From NCBI GenBank assembly GCA_028705905.1, contig JAQWCP010000084.1, positions 1 through 6,765 on the forward strand: a stretch of 6,765 bases of DNA, in the 5' to 3' direction. Below are positions 6,486-6,765 of this stretch, one piece after another. Origin of the DNA: Oscillospiraceae bacterium. GTDB taxonomy: Bacteria > Bacillota > Clostridia > Oscillospirales > Oscillospiraceae. The notes beneath the pieces were generated by a model. It saw nothing but the letters and a program-made list of their open reading frames with translations, ran no database searches and was not told the DNA's origin. The translations under genes were made by a program, and so were the position numbers. Numbering within the stretch: the first letter of the stretch is position 1; every line of letters starts with the position of its first letter.

Positions 6486-6765
6486 ACGAGATCCCCTCCT
6501 TTCGGTAAAGACATGTTTCTCGGTTGCTGCATACCGCGCAACCGCTTTTCTCTTTTGTCATCTGCGTTTTATTTAACCCCACAATTGCCGTGACAGATTT
6601 CCGGGGGGTCAGCAACCCGCTGTTGCTAACAGAAAGCCCGATTTTTCGCCCGGCATCCAGCAACTGCAACAGTGGCCTTTGCAGCGCAAGCGGCAGATCG
6701 CCGTACCCCGGCGAATAGCGTCGGGTGAAAAACGGCGGCGGTCCGCCCAGCTCTTCCCGCAACGC
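6478..6765 (-). CDS. Methionine synthase activation (SAM-binding) domain protein, C-terminal fragment
   Basis: Ninety-five codons and a TAG stop are visible; the 5' end lies beyond base 6765. In MetH of E. coli this domain binds SAM and re-methylates oxidised cob(II)alamin with an electron from flavodoxin; here it is a separate protein partnering the MetH downstream. The segment RRYSPGYGDLPLALQ carries the RxxxGY-type SAM-binding motif. It is followed by LLDAGRKIGLSVSNSGLLTP and RKSVTAIVGL, which match the end of the MetH activation domain. After that comes a tail absent from E. coli MetH, ending with four cysteines (C-x2-C-x5-C-x8-C), possibly a metal or iron-sulfur site. The reading frame enters from the window edge, so the TTG at 6760-6762 is not taken as a start. 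The last 8 nt overlap the metH GTG start. Size and N-terminal half are unknown. Confidence 0.87.
   Translation of the reverse strand, partial: ALREELGGPPPFFTRRYSPGYGDLPLALQRPLLQLLDAGRKIGLSVSNSGLLTPRKSVTAIVGLNKTQMTKEKSGCAVCSNRETCLYRKEGISCE
6495..6502 (-). promoter_or_regulatory. metH ribosome binding site inside the upstream gene
   Basis: On the minus strand AAAGGAGG lies 9 nt before the GTG start at 6485. It is embedded in the last codons of the activation-domain gene (Arg-Lys-Glu-Gly). The strong site makes up for the GTG start, and its position favours coupled translation of the two halves of the methionine synthase system. Confidence 0.82.

Overview
This is a compact, ordinary housekeeping stretch of a bacterial chromosome with roughly balanced base composition. 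Class III fructose-1,6-bisphosphatase, an LplJ-like lipoate ligase, a DUF975 membrane protein, strong AGGAGG-type ribosome binding sites and a short methionine synthase with a separate activation protein together point to a Bacillota (Firmicutes) member, most likely an anaerobic Clostridia/Oscillospiraceae-type gut bacterium. The lineage is inferred from gene families only.

Layout. Positions 1-2527 (+) hold a closely packed, probably co-transcribed set: the 3' end of fbp (class III), lplA, a DUF975 membrane protein and tadA. Gaps are 14 and 24 nt, and the DUF975 stop codon sits in an ATGA overlap with the longest tadA frame. Positions 2528-2880 form an AT-rich intergenic region. It contains a threefold 19-bp tandem repeat, a very strong intrinsic terminator (16-bp perfect stem) and an extended -10 promoter with an AGGAGG site that starts hemW (2881-4086, +). 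A 32-bp perfect palindrome flanked by A and T runs (4090-4121) separates hemW from the convergent metH and can terminate both strands.

Positions 4134-6765 (-) hold the methionine synthase module: a cobalamin-dependent MetH of 783 aa (homocysteine, pterin, cap and B12 domains) and, upstream on the same strand, the 3' part of a separate reactivation-domain protein. These two genes overlap by 8 nt. Together they correspond to the single 1,227-aa MetH of E. coli split in two. The activation partner ends in a four-cysteine cluster, the most mechanistically suggestive detail in the window.

Functionally the window combines gluconeogenesis (Fbp), lipoate salvage (LplA), tRNA wobble editing (TadA), a heme-chaperone-type radical SAM protein (HemW) and methionine/one-carbon metabolism (MetH plus activator). 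I see no mobile element, CRISPR array, tRNA, rRNA or defence system, and no convincing new system. The points most worth a second look are the split MetH with its Cys cluster and the 19-bp repeats.
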